64,000 bases of DNA from an uncultured Pelagibacteraceae bacterium (GCA_902616245.1 CACMSB010000001.1:472334-536333), one strand, 5' to 3'. Shown: positions 8,243-19,619, numbered from the stretch's first letter. The notes: generated from the sequence alone by a model not told the origin. Made by a program: numbers and translations.

Positions 8243-10398
8243 TTTTTATCTCTTTTTTTTGTGACCCTTGTACCAGGCATACCTAGTGTTGATCTACCTT
8301 TAGGATAAATTTTATTTTTAACATCGTACTGTCTAATTTTGGGGTTTAAAGTAATTTCTAATTCAGTACTTTGAAGTTTTCTCATCTCATCTCTAATTTT
8401 AGCAGCTTCCTCAAATTCCAAATTAGATGCAGCTTCTTTCATCTTTTTGTCTAATCCTTTTAAATGTTTTTTAAGGTTACCGCCAATATTGGAACCTTCG
8501 CTTATTTTGACGTAATCTTTCTCGTAAACACTTTCTAAAATATCACTTATTTCTTTTTTTACAGATTTAGCGTCGATTTTATTTTTCTTATTGTACTCTA
8601 ATTGAATCTTTCTTCTTCTCTCAGTTTCTTTAATTGCTTTCTTTATACTTTTTGTTTCCTTATCGGCATAAAGAATAACTTTTCCATCTACGTTTCTTGC
8701 GGCTCTTCCTATTGTTTGAATCAGTGAAGTTTCTGATCGCAAAAATCCTTCCTTATCAGCATCTAGTATTCCAACTAATGCACATTCTGGAATATCTAAA
8801 CCTTCTCTTAATAAATTTATTCCAACTAGAACATCAAATACACCCATTCTGAGATCTCTCATAATCTCTATTCTCTCAAGTGTATCTATATCAGAATGAA
8901 GGTATCTTACTTTTATCCCATTTTCATGAAGATACTCGGTTAAATCCTCTGCCATTTTTTTTGTAAGTGTTGTAACCAAAACTCTATAATTATTTTCAAC
9001 TACTTTTTTACATTCGTGCATAAGATCATCTACTTGATTTTTAGCTGGTCTAATCTCAACTGGTGGATCAATTAAGCCTGTAGGTCTTATGACTTGATCA
9101 ATAAACTTACCTTTAGTCTGTTCCAATTCCCACGGGCCAGGAGTAGCTGAAACAAATACAGTTTGTGTTCTCATCAAATCCCACTCTTCAAATTTTAAAG
9201 GTCTATTATCCATACAAGAAGGCAATCTAAAACCATACTCAGCCAACGTGCTTTTTCGAGATCTATCTCCCTTAAACATCCCATTAAGTTGGGGAACTGT
9301 AACATGAGACTCATCTACAAAAACTAATGTGTTATCAGGAAAATATTCAAAAAGAGTAGGTGGTGGCTCTCCTGGTTTTCTACCAGATAAAAATCTTGAA
9401 TAATTTTCAATTCCCGCACAAGATCCAGTTGCCTCAATCATTTCTAAATCAAATTTAGTTCTCTCCTCTAATCGTTGCGCCTCTAATAATTTGTTTTCTG
9501 ATTTGTGTTTTTTTAAAGTTTCCTCTAATTCTTTTCTTATTTTTATAATTGCTTGTTCTACTGTTGGTTTAGGAGTGATATAATGAGAATTAGCATAAAT
9601 TTTTACTAGACTAAGATCTCTAACCTGATCTCCTGTCAAAGGATCAAATTCCTCAATCTTCTCAAGTTTATCGACAAATAAACTAAGTCTCCATGCTCTA
9701 TCCTCTAGATGAGATGGAAATATTTCTAAATATTCTCCCCTTGCTCTAAAAGTTCCTCTAAAAAAATTTTGATCATTTCTCTTATACTGAAGAGCAACAA
9801 GAGATTTTATTATTTGTTCTCTATTATATTCATAGTTTTTCTGAAGAGTTAAAGTCATTTTGCTGTAAGCTTCAACTGATCCCAAACCATAAATACAAGA
9901 AACACTTGCAACTATTAAAACATCGTCTCTTTCAAGAAGAGATCTTGTTGCCGAGTGTCTCATTCTATCAATCTGCTCGTTTATAGAAGCTTCTTTTTCG
10001 ATGTAAGTATCTGATCTTGGTACATAAGCTTCTGGAGTGTAATAATCATAGTAAGATACAAAATACTCAACAGCATTATCTGGAAAAAAAGTTTTCATCT
10101 CACCGTAAAGTTGAGCTGCCAAAGTTTTATTTGGTGCCAATATTAACGCTGGTCTATTTGTAGCTTCTATAACTTTTGCCATTGTAAAAGTTTTTCCAGA
10201 TCCAGTTACTCCTAATAATACTTGATTAAACTCATTTTTTTTAGCTCCTTGGACAAGCTTTTTAATTGCATCTGGCTGGTCACCAGCTGGGGTAAAATCT
10301 GACTTTATTTTGAATTTTTTTCCACCTTCGAGTTTTCCACCGATTTTTGGGTTTTTACTCTGAATGTCTGTAATTAGGTCTTGATATGTATTCTCCAT
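8224..10398 (-). CDS. uvrB: Excinuclease ABC subunit B
   Basis: UvrB is the helicase-like damage verifier of nucleotide excision repair, handed DNA by UvrA and then recruiting UvrC. At 724 residues it is slightly longer than E. coli UvrB. The Walker A motif is GVTGSGKT at 63-70; the DNA-wrapping beta-hairpin is seen in [27 protein letters not shown] is the DExH box; and helicase motifs V and VI read [13 protein letters not shown] and [12 protein letters not shown]-terminal UVR motif (about 645-680) binds UvrC. It heads the five-gene operon uvrB, SDR, folB, uvrC, pgsA. Divergent from the aminotransferase gene with a 36-base gap. Confidence 0.97.
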   Translation of the reverse strand: MENTYQDLITDIQSKNPKIGGKLEGGKKFKIKSDFTPAGDQPDAIKKLVQGAKKNEFNQVLLGVTGSGKTFTMAKVIEATNRPALILAPNKTLAAQLYGEMKTFFPDNAVEYFVSYYDYYTPEAYVPRSDTYIEKEASINEQIDRMRHSATRSLLERDDVLIVASVSCIYGLGSVEAYSKMTLTLQKNYEYNREQIIKSLVALQYKRNDQNFFRGTFRARGEYLEIFPSHLEDRAWRLSLFVDKLEKIEEFDPLTGDQVRDLSLVKIYANSHYITPKPTVEQAIIKIRKELEETLKKHKSENKLLEAQRLEERTKFDLEMIEATGSCAGIENYSRFLSGRKPGEPPPTLFEYFPDNTLVFVDESHVTVPQLNGMFKGDRSRKSTLAEYGFRLPSCMDNRPLKFEEWDLMRTQTVFVSATPGPWELEQTKGKFIDQVIRPTGLIDPPVEIRPAKNQVDDLMHECKKVVENNYRVLVTTLTKKMAEDLTEYLHENGIKVRYLHSDIDTLERIEIMRDLRMGVFDVLVGINLLREGLDIPECALVGILDADKEGFLRSETSLIQTIGRAARNVDGKVILYADKETKSIKKAIKETERRRKIQLEYNKKNKIDAKSVKKEISDILESVYEKDYVKISEGSNIGGNLKKHLKGLDKKMKEAASNLEFEEAAKIRDEMRKLQSTELEITLNPKIRQYDVKNKIYPKGRSTLGMPGTRVTKKRDKKWKHGR

Positions 10399-10434
10399 AT
10401 ATTAAACAACGTAATTGAATAATTTCATAATTCA

Positions 10435-11622
10435 ATGAGCATAATATCTAATAATTTAAAAAGAATTAAACCATCTCCAACTATTGCAGTTACTCAAAAG
10501 GCAAGAGAATTAAGAGCTGCAGGAAAAGATGTAGTTGGACTTGGGGCAGGAGAACCAGATTTTGATACTCCTATCAATGTAAAAAATGCAGCCATTAAAG
10601 CAATAAGAGAAGGTGATACAAAGTATACTGCAGTAGATGGAACTCCAGCATTAAAAAAAGCAATTTTAAAAAAATTTAAAAGAGAAAACAAACTAAACTA
10701 TAAACTAGACGAAATCACAGTTGGAACTGGAGGGAAACAAGTTCTCTATAACACTTTTATGGCAACTTTAAATAAAGGAGATGAAGTTATTATTCCTGCA
10801 CCATTCTGGGTTTCATATCCGGATATGGTTCTCTTAGCAGGAGGAAAACCAAAAATAGTAAAATGTGATGAAAAAGATGGATTTAAAATTACACCTGCAA
10901 AATTAAAAGCCGCAATTACAAAAAGAACGAAATGGATAATCCTTAATTCTCCATCTAATCCAACTGGATCTGGATACAGCAAATCAGAAATTCAAAAATT
11001 AGCAAAGGTTTTAATAAAAAACAAAAAAGTTCACATTTTGAGCGATGATATTTATGAGCATGTTAAATATGATAATTTTAAATTTTTTACTATTGCTCAA
11101 ATTTCAAAATTAAAATCTCGAACATTAACAATGAATGGAGTGAGTAAATCTTATGCAATGACTGGTTGGAGGATTGGTTATGCGGCTGGACCAAAAGAAA
11201 TAATTTCTGCAATTAGAAAAATTCAGTCTCAGTCTACTTCGAATCCATCATCAATTAGTCAAGCAGCAGCTGTCGAAGCTTTAAATGGAAAACAAGACTT
11301 TATTAAGAAAAGAGCAAAATCATTTAAAGAAAGAAGAGATTTTGTTGTAAAAAGTTTAAATAATATTGATGGTATTAGCTGCTTGAAACCTAATGGTGCA
11401 TTTTACGTATTTCCGAATTGTAAAAAACTTTTAAATAAAAGAACTAAACTTAAAAAAGATACTGATTTTGTCCAAAAGCTTTTAGAAAAACAAAATGTTG
11501 CTGCTGTTCAGGGCTCAGCATTTGGTTTAGATGGATATTTTAGAATTTCATATGCAACTTCAATGGCAAAACTTAAAATAGCAATGTTTAGAATTAAAAA
11601 GTTTTGTGAGGATTTAGGATAA
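10435..11622 (+). CDS. aspC: Aspartate-type aminotransferase, class I PLP
   Basis: A 395-residue fold-type I aminotransferase of the 1-gamma aspartate group found widely in alphaproteobacteria and thermophiles. The motif GAGEPDFDTP is at about 38-46, YTAVDGTPALK at 64-74, NSPSNPTG with the PLP-contacting asparagine at 175, SDDIYEHV with the aspartate and tyrosine at 204 and 207, and the Schiff-base lysine at 238 in NGVSKSYAMTGWRIGY. It interconverts aspartate and oxaloacetate with glutamate and 2-oxoglutarate; some members also accept aromatic acids or prephenate, which I cannot exclude. It is a single-gene unit ending two bases before the convergent PsiE-like gene. Confidence 0.9.
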   Translation: MSIISNNLKRIKPSPTIAVTQKARELRAAGKDVVGLGAGEPDFDTPINVKNAAIKAIREGDTKYTAVDGTPALKKAILKKFKRENKLNYKLDEITVGTGGKQVLYNTFMATLNKGDEVIIPAPFWVSYPDMVLLAGGKPKIVKCDEKDGFKITPAKLKAAITKRTKWIILNSPSNPTGSGYSKSEIQKLAKVLIKNKKVHILSDDIYEHVKYDNFKFFTIAQISKLKSRTLTMNGVSKSYAMTGWRIGYAAGPKEIISAIRKIQSQSTSNPSSISQAAAVEALNGKQDFIKKRAKSFKERRDFVVKSLNNIDGISCLKPNGAFYVFPNCKKLLNKRTKLKKDTDFVQKLLEKQNVAAVQGSAFGLDGYFRISYATSMAKLKIAMFRIKKFCEDLG

Positions 11623-11624
11623 AC

Positions 11625-11999
11625 CTATTTTTTTTTATTTAGTCCAATTAGAGAAGAATTTCTAAATCTTAAAATTACAATTGCTAAAGCAATTAAAACA
11701 ATCGCACCAGCTTCATACAGTAATATCTCTGGATTTAGAGATTTTCCTTGTAAAATAATAAATCTAGCAAGTGCAGTTATGGCAATAAATAACGGCAGTG
11801 TAATTTGAATTGATTGGCTTTCCCAAAAAACTCTAACCATTGCAAGCACTTCAAGATATAGAAAAAGTAAAAGCAGATCTGCTAAAGTAACCCTTTGCAC
11901 GAGTATCATCTGATACATCTCTTGTCCAAAAGCAATCACTGTACTAACTAAAATGATTACTAAAGCGACAAGCTGGATTTGTTTTACGATATTTTCCAT
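11625..11999 (-). CDS. PsiE-like small membrane protein
   Basis: A 124-residue protein with four predicted membrane helices (about 8-28, 40-57, 66-82 and 92-112) and a short basic tail. The pattern, including the LLLLFLYLEVLAMVRVFWE stretch, matches the phosphate-starvation-inducible PsiE family (DUF2496-like small membrane proteins). PsiE is a known phosphate- and carbon-starvation gene in E. coli but its molecular function is unknown, so none is given. It lies upstream of trxB on the left, in the same direction with a 59-base gap on its right. The family call rests on recall of the fold pattern rather than a diagnostic motif. Confidence 0.65.
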   Translation of the reverse strand: MENIVKQIQLVALVIILVSTVIAFGQEMYQMILVQRVTLADLLLLFLYLEVLAMVRVFWESQSIQITLPLFIAITALARFIILQGKSLNPEILLYEAGAIVLIALAIVILRFRNSSLIGLNKKK

Positions 12000-12058
12000 C
12001 TAATTAATTTATATTTTAATTCAAATATTTATTCTAGATCAATTTTATTTGAATATAA

Positions 12059-13006
12059 TCAATCGTGGGAAAGAAACTTTTCTGCCTCTAAAGCGGCCAT
12101 ACATCCCATTCCAGCGGCTGTTACTGCTTGTCTAAATATTTTATCTTTTACATCTCCAGCGGCGAATACACCTGGAATATTGGTTTCTGTCGAATCATTC
12201 TTTGTAACTAAATATCCTTCTTTATCCATTTCTAACTGATCTTTAAATAATGAAGTTGCTGGATCATGTCCTATAGCTATAAATAATCCATCGATTTTTA
12301 GTTCATCTACTTTATTTGTTTTAACATTTTTAATTTTTAATCCAGTTACATTTTTAGGATCATTATCACCAATAACTTCATCAACAACAGAGTCCCAAAT
12401 TATTTCAATTTTTTTATTTTCCATTAATTTTTTTTGAAGTAATTTTTCTGCTCTCAAACTATCTCTTCTGTGTATAAGCTGAACCTTTGAGGCAAATTTT
12501 GTTAAAAACATAGCTTCTTCGACCGCAGCATTTCCACCTCCAACAACTGCTACAATTTTGTCTTTAAAGAAAAATCCATCACATGTTGCACATGCAGATA
12601 CACCAAAACCTCTGAAGCTTTGTTCTGAGTCAATATTTAACCATCTAGCTTGAGCTCCTGTTGAAATAATTATTGAGTCTGCTTCATAAATTTGGCCGCT
12701 ATCTCCAACAGCTTTAAATGGTTTAGATTTTAAGTCCACTGATGCAATATGATCTTGTATCATTTCAGTTCCAACTACTTCTGCCTGACCTTTCATTTGA
12801 TCCATAAGCCATGGCCCTTGTATTACATCTTTAAATCCAGGGAAATTTTCAACATCGGTTGTTGTTGTTAATTGGCCACCAGGCTCCATGCCATGAACTA
12901 GTATTGGTTTTAACATTGCTCTTGCAGCATAAATTGCTGCTGTATATCCAGCGGGACCTGACCCAATTATTAACACTTTTGTGTGTTTAGTTGGATTTTC
13001 ACTCAT
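12059..13006 (-). CDS. trxB: Thioredoxin-disulfide reductase
   Basis: A 315-residue low-molecular-weight flavoprotein that passes electrons from NADPH to thioredoxin. The FAD motif IIGSGPAGYTAAIYAAR is at about 13-29, the redox-active disulfide CATC at residues 139-142 within SACATCDGFF, the NADPH-binding motif VVGGGNAAVEEA at about 153-164 followed by HRRD, and the C-terminal FAD motif GVFAAGDV near 280. It differs clearly from the second TrxB-like protein at 61234-62250, which lacks the CxxC pair. It is divergent from the ELM1-family gene with only 21 bases between starts. Confidence 0.95.
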   Translation of the reverse strand: MSENPTKHTKVLIIGSGPAGYTAAIYAARAMLKPILVHGMEPGGQLTTTTDVENFPGFKDVIQGPWLMDQMKGQAEVVGTEMIQDHIASVDLKSKPFKAVGDSGQIYEADSIIISTGAQARWLNIDSEQSFRGFGVSACATCDGFFFKDKIVAVVGGGNAAVEEAMFLTKFASKVQLIHRRDSLRAEKLLQKKLMENKKIEIIWDSVVDEVIGDNDPKNVTGLKIKNVKTNKVDELKIDGLFIAIGHDPATSLFKDQLEMDKEGYLVTKNDSTETNIPGVFAAGDVKDKIFRQAVTAAGMGCMAALEAEKFLSHD

Positions 13007-13027
13007 ATGAAAGCTATATAATGATTA

Positions 13028-13972
13028 ATGACTAAATTGAAAGGTATATTATTAACAGAAGGTATGCATGGGATGATTAGCCAAGTTGAAGGTTTGGCTA
13101 AAGCTTTAGATATAAATTATTCTCACCACACAGTTGAAACAAAAGGTTTCTGGAGAGTTATACCGCCAAAATTCACTCCAATATCCGACTCAGTTTTTAA
13201 AAAAATTGAATGCGAAGATGTTGATTTAATAATTTCATGTGGAAGAAAAAGTATTATTCCATCATTATTTTTAAAAAAAAATTCAAAGAAAAAAGTATTT
13301 AACATTCATATTCAAAACCCAAAGATAAAACTTGATAATTTTGATCTAGTTGTAGTGCCAGAGCACGATAATCTTGATGGAGATAATGTATTAAAAACAA
13401 AAGGAGCTATTCATTATTTAACAAGTGAAGAAATTGAAAAAGACAAAGAATATTTGTTTAGTATTTCAAGCAAATTGAGGGATAAAAATATAATTTCTTT
13501 AATAATTGGTGGTCCTACCCAGTATTATGATTATTCAGATAGAAATATCCAAGAAATTTTTTCAAAAGTAAATTATTTAGTTAAAGAAAATAATCTTAAT
13601 TTAGTAGTCATCCCCTCTATGAGAACGCCAAAGGGAACTATAGAACATGCAAAAATATATTTTGGAAACGATCATTTAGTATTAGATGGTGTTGATAAAA
13701 AGGCCTATTTAAGTGCGCTTGCAATATCAAAACATATAGTTATTACGTGCGATTCAAGCTCTATGATTTCAGAGGCAGCTTTAACAGGCAAGCCAATTTA
13801 TATTGCCACTATTCCACCTAAAAAAAGCGATAAAAGATTTAAATATTTTAGAAAATTATTTCAAGAAATGAAAATTATTAGAGAATTAGGAGAAAAATTA
13901 GAAAATTGGAACTATGAAAAATTAGATGAAACGAATAGAGTAGCAAATATCATTAAAGATAAAATTCAATAA
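13028..13972 (+). CDS. ELM1-family protein (DUF1022)
   Basis: A 314-residue soluble protein of the mitochondrial fission ELM1 family, common in alphaproteobacteria and plants. Visible features are GMHGMISQVEGLAKAL at the N terminus, ISCGRKSIIPSLFL at about 69-82, IIGGPTQYY in the middle and a C-terminal glycosyltransferase-like segment ITCDSSSMISEAALTGKPIYI (two parts, about 239-260) that resembles the nucleotide-sugar site of GT-B enzymes. The plant protein affects mitochondrial fission; no biochemical role is established for bacterial members. It is followed after two bases by a 2OG-oxygenase-like gene, implying an operon. Confidence 0.8.
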   Translation: MTKLKGILLTEGMHGMISQVEGLAKALDINYSHHTVETKGFWRVIPPKFTPISDSVFKKIECEDVDLIISCGRKSIIPSLFLKKNSKKKVFNIHIQNPKIKLDNFDLVVVPEHDNLDGDNVLKTKGAIHYLTSEEIEKDKEYLFSISSKLRDKNIISLIIGGPTQYYDYSDRNIQEIFSKVNYLVKENNLNLVVIPSMRTPKGTIEHAKIYFGNDHLVLDGVDKKAYLSALAISKHIVITCDSSSMISEAALTGKPIYIATIPPKKSDKRFKYFRKLFQEMKIIRELGEKLENWNYEKLDETNRVANIIKDKIQ

Positions 13973-13974
13973 CA

Positions 13975-14637
13975 ATGGCATTTTTAAATTCAATATTAAA
14001 AAATTCTTCAAATCATAAATCCCCTTTTGAACATTGGGAATTAAATCAACCACTAACCGAATTACAAGTTCAGGAAATTGTAAACGCCGATATAGCTAAT
14101 CCGATAGAACATAATTTAAACTATGATGGCACAAGAGCAATTGATGGAGGTGAAGGTAAGTTTAGAGAAGGTATATCAGACGGAGGCAAAGCATTAAAAT
14201 TTAGATGTTTTGTTACGAAAGAAAATTCAAATCAATTCCCTAATCTTGTTGAATTTATTAAAGAACTTCAAAATCCATCAACTTATAAAAAAATTTCTGA
14301 AATGATCAATAAAGATCTTTCAAATTCATATGTAAGAGTTGAAGTTATCTGTGATAGAAAAGGATTTTGGTTAAAACCACATTGCGATATTAAAGAGAAA
14401 CTGATGTCATGTTTATTATTCGTAAATAAGCATAATGAAAAAGAAGATTTAGGTACAGATTTTTATGATGAAAATCTAAAATTAGCAAAAACTGTTCCTT
14501 ATAAAGATAATTATGGTTATTTCTTTTCAAGTGGCCCTAATACTTGGCACGGTATGGAAAAAAAAGAAATAGTAAAAGAGAGAAGATGTCTTCAAGTAAA
14601 TTATGTTACATTTGAGACAGATTGGAAAGTCAATTAA
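13975..14637 (+). CDS. 2OG-Fe(II) oxygenase-like protein
   Basis: A 220-residue protein with the double-stranded beta-helix iron site pattern: an HxD pair in WLKPHCDIKEK (about residues 139-141), a distal histidine in NTWHGMEKK (about 189) and a downstream arginine pair in KERRCLQVNY (about 200) suited to binding the 2-oxoglutarate carboxylate. This matches prolyl-hydroxylase or phytanoyl-like 2OG-Fe(II) oxygenases; the substrate is not evident. It follows the ELM1-family gene by two bases and ends two bases before the convergent carB. In marine bacteria, 2OG oxygenase genes often sit next to glycan-modifying genes, so a role on a cell-surface compound is possible but unproven. Confidence 0.65.
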   Translation: MAFLNSILKNSSNHKSPFEHWELNQPLTELQVQEIVNADIANPIEHNLNYDGTRAIDGGEGKFREGISDGGKALKFRCFVTKENSNQFPNLVEFIKELQNPSTYKKISEMINKDLSNSYVRVEVICDRKGFWLKPHCDIKEKLMSCLLFVNKHNEKEDLGTDFYDENLKLAKTVPYKDNYGYFFSSGPNTWHGMEKKEIVKERRCLQVNYVTFETDWKVN

Positions 14638-14639
14638 AA

Positions 14640-17600
14640 TTAATTATCTTGCAGAGATTTTACTCTTAACTTGGTTGTTTTTAAGGATTTAATTGCTTCT
14701 AAGAATGAATAGGCTGTAGACATATTCGTACAATAAGGAATTTTGTTTGCAAGAGTTCCTCTTCTTAATGCTCTAGCATCACTAATCCTGTGTTCAGAAT
14801 TTCCACCTCCAGTATTTATTACCAAAGATATTTTTTTAGAATTTAAAACATCTACTATATGTGGTCTACCACTACTCACTTTATTAATTTTTTTACATTT
14901 CATTCCATTTTGATTTAGAATCTCTGACGTTCCTTTGGTTGCAGAAAGTGTGAATCCAAGTTTTATTAATCTTTGTGCAACACCTATTATTTCTTGCTTG
15001 TGAGAGTCTTTTACTGATAAGAATGCCATTCCTTTAGTTGGCAATGAATTAGAAGCAGCAATTTGACTTTTTGCAACAGCCATTCCAAAATCGTCATCAA
15101 AACCCATTACCTCACCAGTAGATTTCATCTCAGGGCCAAGTATTAAATCACTATCTGGAAATTTATTGAATGGAAATACTGCTTCCTTAACAGCAAATTT
15201 TTTATTGGTTTTGTATTTTAATTTATACTTACTTAATTTTTCCCCAGACATTATTCTTGATGCAATTTTTGCAAGTGGAATACCGTTTGCTTTTGAAACA
15301 AAGGGTACAGTTCTGCTTGCTCTAGGATTAACTTCAATGACAAAAATTTCATCATTTTTAATTGCGAATTGAATATTTAAAAATCCTTTAACCTTTAAAG
15401 CCAGAGCTAATTTTCTTGTTTGTATTTTAAGTTCTCTTAAAAGATTTGCCTTTATTGATACCGGCGGCAAGCAACAAGCAGAGTCTCCAGAATGAATCCC
15501 AGCTTCTTCAATATGTTGCATTATTCCAGCAACATAAACGTCTTTTCCGTCAGAAATTGCATCTACATCTACTTCCATTGCATTGTCGATAAATTTATCA
15601 ATTAAGATTGGATTTTGTTCTGATGCTTTGAAGGCCTCATTAATAAATTGTTTCAATTGACTTTTGTCATGAACAATTTCCATAGCCCTTCCTCCCAAAA
15701 CATAAGAAGGTCGCACAACTACTGGTAATCCAATTTTTTCAGCAACATTAATAGCTTGATCAAATTTGTAGGCTATACCACTTTCAGCTTGTTTTAATTT
15801 AAGCTTTATAAGTAACTCTCTAAATCTGTCTCTATCTTCTGCAAGATCAATCGATTTATATTGTGTCCCTAAAATAGGTAATTTATTTTCATCTAAAAAT
15901 TTAGCTAATTTGATAGGGGTTTGGCCTCCAAATTGTGCAATAATCCCAATTAGATTTCCTTTTGATTTTTCTTTTAAAATTATATTCTCAACATACTCTT
16001 CAATTAAAGGTTCAAAGTACAATCTATCACTTGTATCATAATCTGTAGAAACAGTTTCTGGGTTACAATTTATCATTATTGTTTCAAAACCTGCTTCTTT
16101 TAAAGAAAAGCTAGCCTGACAACAGCAATAATCAAACTCTATACCTTGGCCAATTCTATTTGGTCCTCCACCTAGAATTATTATTTTCTTTTTATTGCTT
16201 GGCTCAGCTTCGCATTCAGTTTTAATAGAAAAATTTCTTTGATAAGTAGAATACATATAAGGTGTAAAAGATTTAAATTCTGCAGCACAGGTATCAACTT
16301 TTTTAAAAACAGGCATAACTTTTAGCGCTTTTCTTCTTGATTTGACGATTGTTTCTTTTTGACCAGTCAATTGTGAGATCTTTTTGTCAGAAAAGCCTAT
16401 TGATTTTATTTTATTAAATTCCTCAAAAGTTTTGGGCAGTCCTTTTGAGATTAGTATTTTTTCTTCATCAACTATTTCCTTAATTTGATTTAAAAACCAA
16501 GGATCTACCTTTGATAATTTATATATAATATCAAAAGAAATTTTTTTTCTAAAAGCCTCAGCAATCAAAAGTAATTTGTTTGGAATATTGATTTTTAAAT
16601 TTTTTAGGATTTCTTTTTTTGAATAGTTAAAAATATTATCTAATCCTGACAAACCAGTTTCAAGTGAAACTAGGGCTTTTTGAAAAGATTCTTTGAAGTT
16701 TCTCCCAATTGCCATTGCTTCACCAACTGATCTCATGGATGTGCCTAAAATTGCTTCTGTGTCAGAAAATTTTTCAAACGTAAACCTTGGAATTTTTGTT
16801 ACAACATAATCGATTGTTGGTTCAAAAGAAGCTGGTGTTACTTTGGTTATTTCATTTTGTAGTTCATCAAGAGTATAACCAACTGCTAATTTTGCGGCCA
16901 CTTTTGCTATTGGAAAGCCAGTTGCTTTAGAGGCTAATGCAGATGATCTTGAAACTCTGGGGTTCATTTCAATAATTACCATTCTTCCATTTTTTGGATT
17001 TATGGCGAATTGAACATTCGAACCTCCTGTCTCAACACCTATTTTTCTTAAGCAAGCAATAGATGCATTTCTCATTACTTGATACTCTTTATCTGTAAGT
17101 GTTAATGCTGGAGCTATAGTAATAGAGTCACCAGTATGAGTTCCCATGGGATCAACATTTTCTATTGAACAAATAATTATACAATTATCATTTTTATCTC
17201 TAACGACCTCCATTTCAAATTCTTTCCAACCGTCTAAACATTCCTCAACCAGAACCTGATTTTGAGGAGATTCATTCATTCCTTCTTTAACAATTTTAAA
17301 AAAATCTTTTTTTGTTCTTGCAATACCTCCACCCAATCCTCCCAAAGTAAATGAAGGTCTAATAATTGCAGGTAATCCTATTTTGTTTAAACATTTTTTC
17401 GCATTTGAAAATTTATTGAGAACTTCTGATCTTGGTAAATCAATATCAATATCAGACATATTTTTTCTAAATTTTTTTCTATCCTCAGCGTTCGCTATTG
17501 CCTTTGAGTTAGCTCCTATAAGTTCAATTTTATGCTTTTTAAGTAAACCAATTTTCTCTGCATTAATTGCAAGATTTAATGCTGTTTGACCACCCATTGT

Positions 17601-17864
17601 AGGTAAAATAGCATCAGGCCTTTCTTTTTTGATGACTTCTTCAAGCACTTCTAAAGATATTGGTTCGATATAAGTTTTATCAGCAACACCAGGATCAGTC
17701 ATTATAGTTGCAGGATTAGAGTTGATTAATATTACTTTGTAACCCTCGTCTTTTAATGCTTTACATGCTTGAGTTCCTGAATAATCAAATTCACAAGCTT
17801 GACCAATAATAATTGGTCCAGCTCCAATAACTAAAATTTTTTTAATGTCTTTTCTTTTTGGCAT
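14640..17864 (-). CDS. carB: Carbamoyl-phosphate synthase large subunit
   Basis: A 1074-residue enzyme that makes carbamoyl phosphate from bicarbonate, ammonia passed from CarA, and two ATP, feeding pyrimidines and arginine. The two homologous ATP-grasp halves are both present: the first with [17 protein letters not shown] at 14-30, the second with [18 protein letters not shown] near 570. A C-terminal MGS-like allosteric domain (about 940-1074) includes [10 protein letters not shown]. Its length matches E. coli CarB. It overlaps the end of carA by 23 bases, so the two subunits are translationally coupled. Confidence 0.97.
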   Translation of the reverse strand: MPKRKDIKKILVIGAGPIIIGQACEFDYSGTQACKALKDEGYKVILINSNPATIMTDPGVADKTYIEPISLEVLEEVIKKERPDAILPTMGGQTALNLAINAEKIGLLKKHKIELIGANSKAIANAEDRKKFRKNMSDIDIDLPRSEVLNKFSNAKKCLNKIGLPAIIRPSFTLGGLGGGIARTKKDFFKIVKEGMNESPQNQVLVEECLDGWKEFEMEVVRDKNDNCIIICSIENVDPMGTHTGDSITIAPALTLTDKEYQVMRNASIACLRKIGVETGGSNVQFAINPKNGRMVIIEMNPRVSRSSALASKATGFPIAKVAAKLAVGYTLDELQNEITKVTPASFEPTIDYVVTKIPRFTFEKFSDTEAILGTSMRSVGEAMAIGRNFKESFQKALVSLETGLSGLDNIFNYSKKEILKNLKINIPNKLLLIAEAFRKKISFDIIYKLSKVDPWFLNQIKEIVDEEKILISKGLPKTFEEFNKIKSIGFSDKKISQLTGQKETIVKSRRKALKVMPVFKKVDTCAAEFKSFTPYMYSTYQRNFSIKTECEAEPSNKKKIIILGGGPNRIGQGIEFDYCCCQASFSLKEAGFETIMINCNPETVSTDYDTSDRLYFEPLIEEYVENIILKEKSKGNLIGIIAQFGGQTPIKLAKFLDENKLPILGTQYKSIDLAEDRDRFRELLIKLKLKQAESGIAYKFDQAINVAEKIGLPVVVRPSYVLGGRAMEIVHDKSQLKQFINEAFKASEQNPILIDKFIDNAMEVDVDAISDGKDVYVAGIMQHIEEAGIHSGDSACCLPPVSIKANLLRELKIQTRKLALALKVKGFLNIQFAIKNDEIFVIEVNPRASRTVPFVSKANGIPLAKIASRIMSGEKLSKYKLKYKTNKKFAVKEAVFPFNKFPDSDLILGPEMKSTGEVMGFDDDFGMAVAKSQIAASNSLPTKGMAFLSVKDSHKQEIIGVAQRLIKLGFTLSATKGTSEILNQNGMKCKKINKVSSGRPHIVDVLNSKKISLVINTGGGNSEHRISDARALRRGTLANKIPYCTNMSTAYSFLEAIKSLKTTKLRVKSLQDN

Positions 17865-19035
17865 ATTTTTTTATGTCTTTAATAAAATTACTAAACAAAT
17901 ATTTACTATCTTGTGGTCCAGGATTAGCTTCAGGATGATATTGAACTGAGAAAACTGGTTTATTTTTTAATCTTATTCCTTCAATAGAATTATCAAATAA
18001 TGACAGATGCGTTATTTCTGTATTTTTTTTTAAGCTTTGCTTAACAACTTCAAATCCATGATTTTGACTGGTAATTTCTACTTTCTTAGTAATTAAATTT
18101 TTTACTGGATGATTTGCACCCCTATGTCCTAATTTCATCTTTTTGGTTTTTGCATCTAAAGCTAAAGCTAATATTTGATGACCCAAACATATTCCGAATA
18201 ATGGAATATTTTTTTTTATTAAATTTTTTACAACTTTAATTGCATACTTTCCTGTTGCAGCAGGATCCCCAGGACCGTTTGACAAAAAAATTCCATGAGG
18301 TTTTAGTTTAAGTATATTATTTGCATTTTCCTTGCAGGAAACAACTTTAACTTCGCATTCAAAATCAGAAAAATACCTAAGTATATTTTTTTTAATTCCA
18401 TAATCTATCGCCACAATCCTAAATCTCTTCTTATTATTTTTTTCATAGCCCTTATTTTTTTTCCAAGTTTTATATCCTTTCCAAATATAAGTTTTATTAG
18501 TTGTGACCTCTTGAGCAAGATCCATTCCGTTTAAACCAGGCCATTTTATTGATTTATTTATTAGTTTATTTATATTAAATTTACCATTTTTATTGTTTGA
18601 TATAGTTCCTTTTGGAGCACCCTTATCCCTTATAAAATTTGTTAAACTTCTAGTATCTAGACCAGTTATGCCTACTATTTTATTTTTTTTAAGCCATTTA
18701 TCTAAATTTTGCAGAGATCTATAATTAGAAGGACTTGTTATCTCTGAATTAAAAATAACTCCTCTCGTCCAAATTTTATCAGACTCTATGTCTTCATTAT
18801 TAGCTCCTACATTACCAATATGAGGAAATGTAAAATTTATTATTTGTCCAGCATAAGATGGGTCAGATATGATTTCTTGATAACCAGTTAATGAGGTATT
18901 AAAGCATACTTCACCAGTTGCCTCTCCTATATATCCAAGCCCAATACCCTTAAAGACTGATTTATTTTCGAGAACTAAAATAGCTGAATTAAATTTTGAA
19001 AGATGTGAGGTTTTGTTTTTTCGTTTTAAAGTCAA
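17842..19035 (-). CDS. carA: Carbamoyl-phosphate synthase small subunit
   Basis: CarA is the glutaminase subunit that releases ammonia for CarB. The 397-residue protein has the N-terminal CPSase domain (about 15-150, [21 protein letters not shown] with [11 protein letters not shown]) and a C-terminal class I glutamine amidotransferase domain. The catalytic cysteine is in [11 protein letters not shown], with the histidine and glutamate in [12 protein letters not shown] slight N-terminal extension of basic residues precedes the core, so translation could start a little downstream, though no better start is evident. It is divergent from yqeY; the yqeY start lies 122 bases away. Confidence 0.96.
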   Translation of the reverse strand: MTLKRKNKTSHLSKFNSAILVLENKSVFKGIGLGYIGEATGEVCFNTSLTGYQEIISDPSYAGQIINFTFPHIGNVGANNEDIESDKIWTRGVIFNSEITSPSNYRSLQNLDKWLKKNKIVGITGLDTRSLTNFIRDKGAPKGTISNNKNGKFNINKLINKSIKWPGLNGMDLAQEVTTNKTYIWKGYKTWKKNKGYEKNNKKRFRIVAIDYGIKKNILRYFSDFECEVKVVSCKENANNILKLKPHGIFLSNGPGDPAATGKYAIKVVKNLIKKNIPLFGICLGHQILALALDAKTKKMKLGHRGANHPVKNLITKKVEITSQNHGFEVVKQSLKKNTEITHLSLFDNSIEGIRLKNKPVFSVQYHPEANPGPQDSKYLFSNFIKDIKKYAKKKRH

Positions 19036-19157
19036 TTACAACTCATAAGTTAAAGGTTAATACAATAAAACGTATTTATCCGCAACAGATCTATAATAAT
19101 TTCTTAAAAATACAATTTTTTCTTTTGAACAATTTTGTCTATGAAGTACATTCTAGT

Positions 19158-19619
19158 ATGTCTCTGAGAGATAAAATAGATAACGATTACAAAAATGCTT
19201 TAAAATCAAAAGATAAAAATAAGATATCAACTTATAGGTTAATTTTATCTGGAGTTAAGGACTTAGATATTAACAACAGATCTGGTCCTGATAAAAAAGA
19301 TACAGATGACGAGGATATTAAAAAGCTCTTAAAAAAAATGATCAAACAAAGATCCGAATCAATTGAAATATATAAAAAGAATAACAGGTCAGATTTATTA
19401 GAAATTGAGCAGGGAGAGCTTAATGTTTTATCCGAATATTTACCTAAGCAATTATCTGAGGCAGATACAAAAAAGATATGTGAAGAAATTATAAAAAGTT
19501 CTGGAGCCTCTTCAATTAAGGATATGGGTAAAGTCATGGGTGAATTAAAAAAAAACCATGCTGATACAATTGATTTTTCGAAGGCAGGTCAGATTATTAA
19601 AAATTTACTTAATAGCTAA
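19158..19619 (+). CDS. GatB/YqeY domain protein
   Basis: A 153-residue helical protein matching the stand-alone GatB/YqeY family, homologous to the tRNA-binding tail of the GatB amidotransferase subunit. Features include KSKDKNKISTYRLILSGVKD at about 14-33, the QRSESIEIYKKNNRSDLLEIEQGEL region and the C-terminal KDMGKVMGELKK segment. An in-frame extension to 18996 exists but its translation overlaps carA and looks unlike any YqeY, so I chose the ATG at 19158, which precedes the conserved MSLRDKI start. The yqeY-dnaG-rpoD order next to carA is conserved in alphaproteobacteria. A function as a tRNA-linked factor is suspected but unproven. Confidence 0.85.
   Translation: MSLRDKIDNDYKNALKSKDKNKISTYRLILSGVKDLDINNRSGPDKKDTDDEDIKKLLKKMIKQRSESIEIYKKNNRSDLLEIEQGELNVLSEYLPKQLSEADTKKICEEIIKSSGASSIKDMGKVMGELKKNHADTIDFSKAGQIIKNLLNS

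Noticed and set aside
18996..19157. N-terminal extension of the YqeY frame
   Set aside because: The 54 extra codons overlap the start of carA and show no conservation; ATG 19158 fits the family start.
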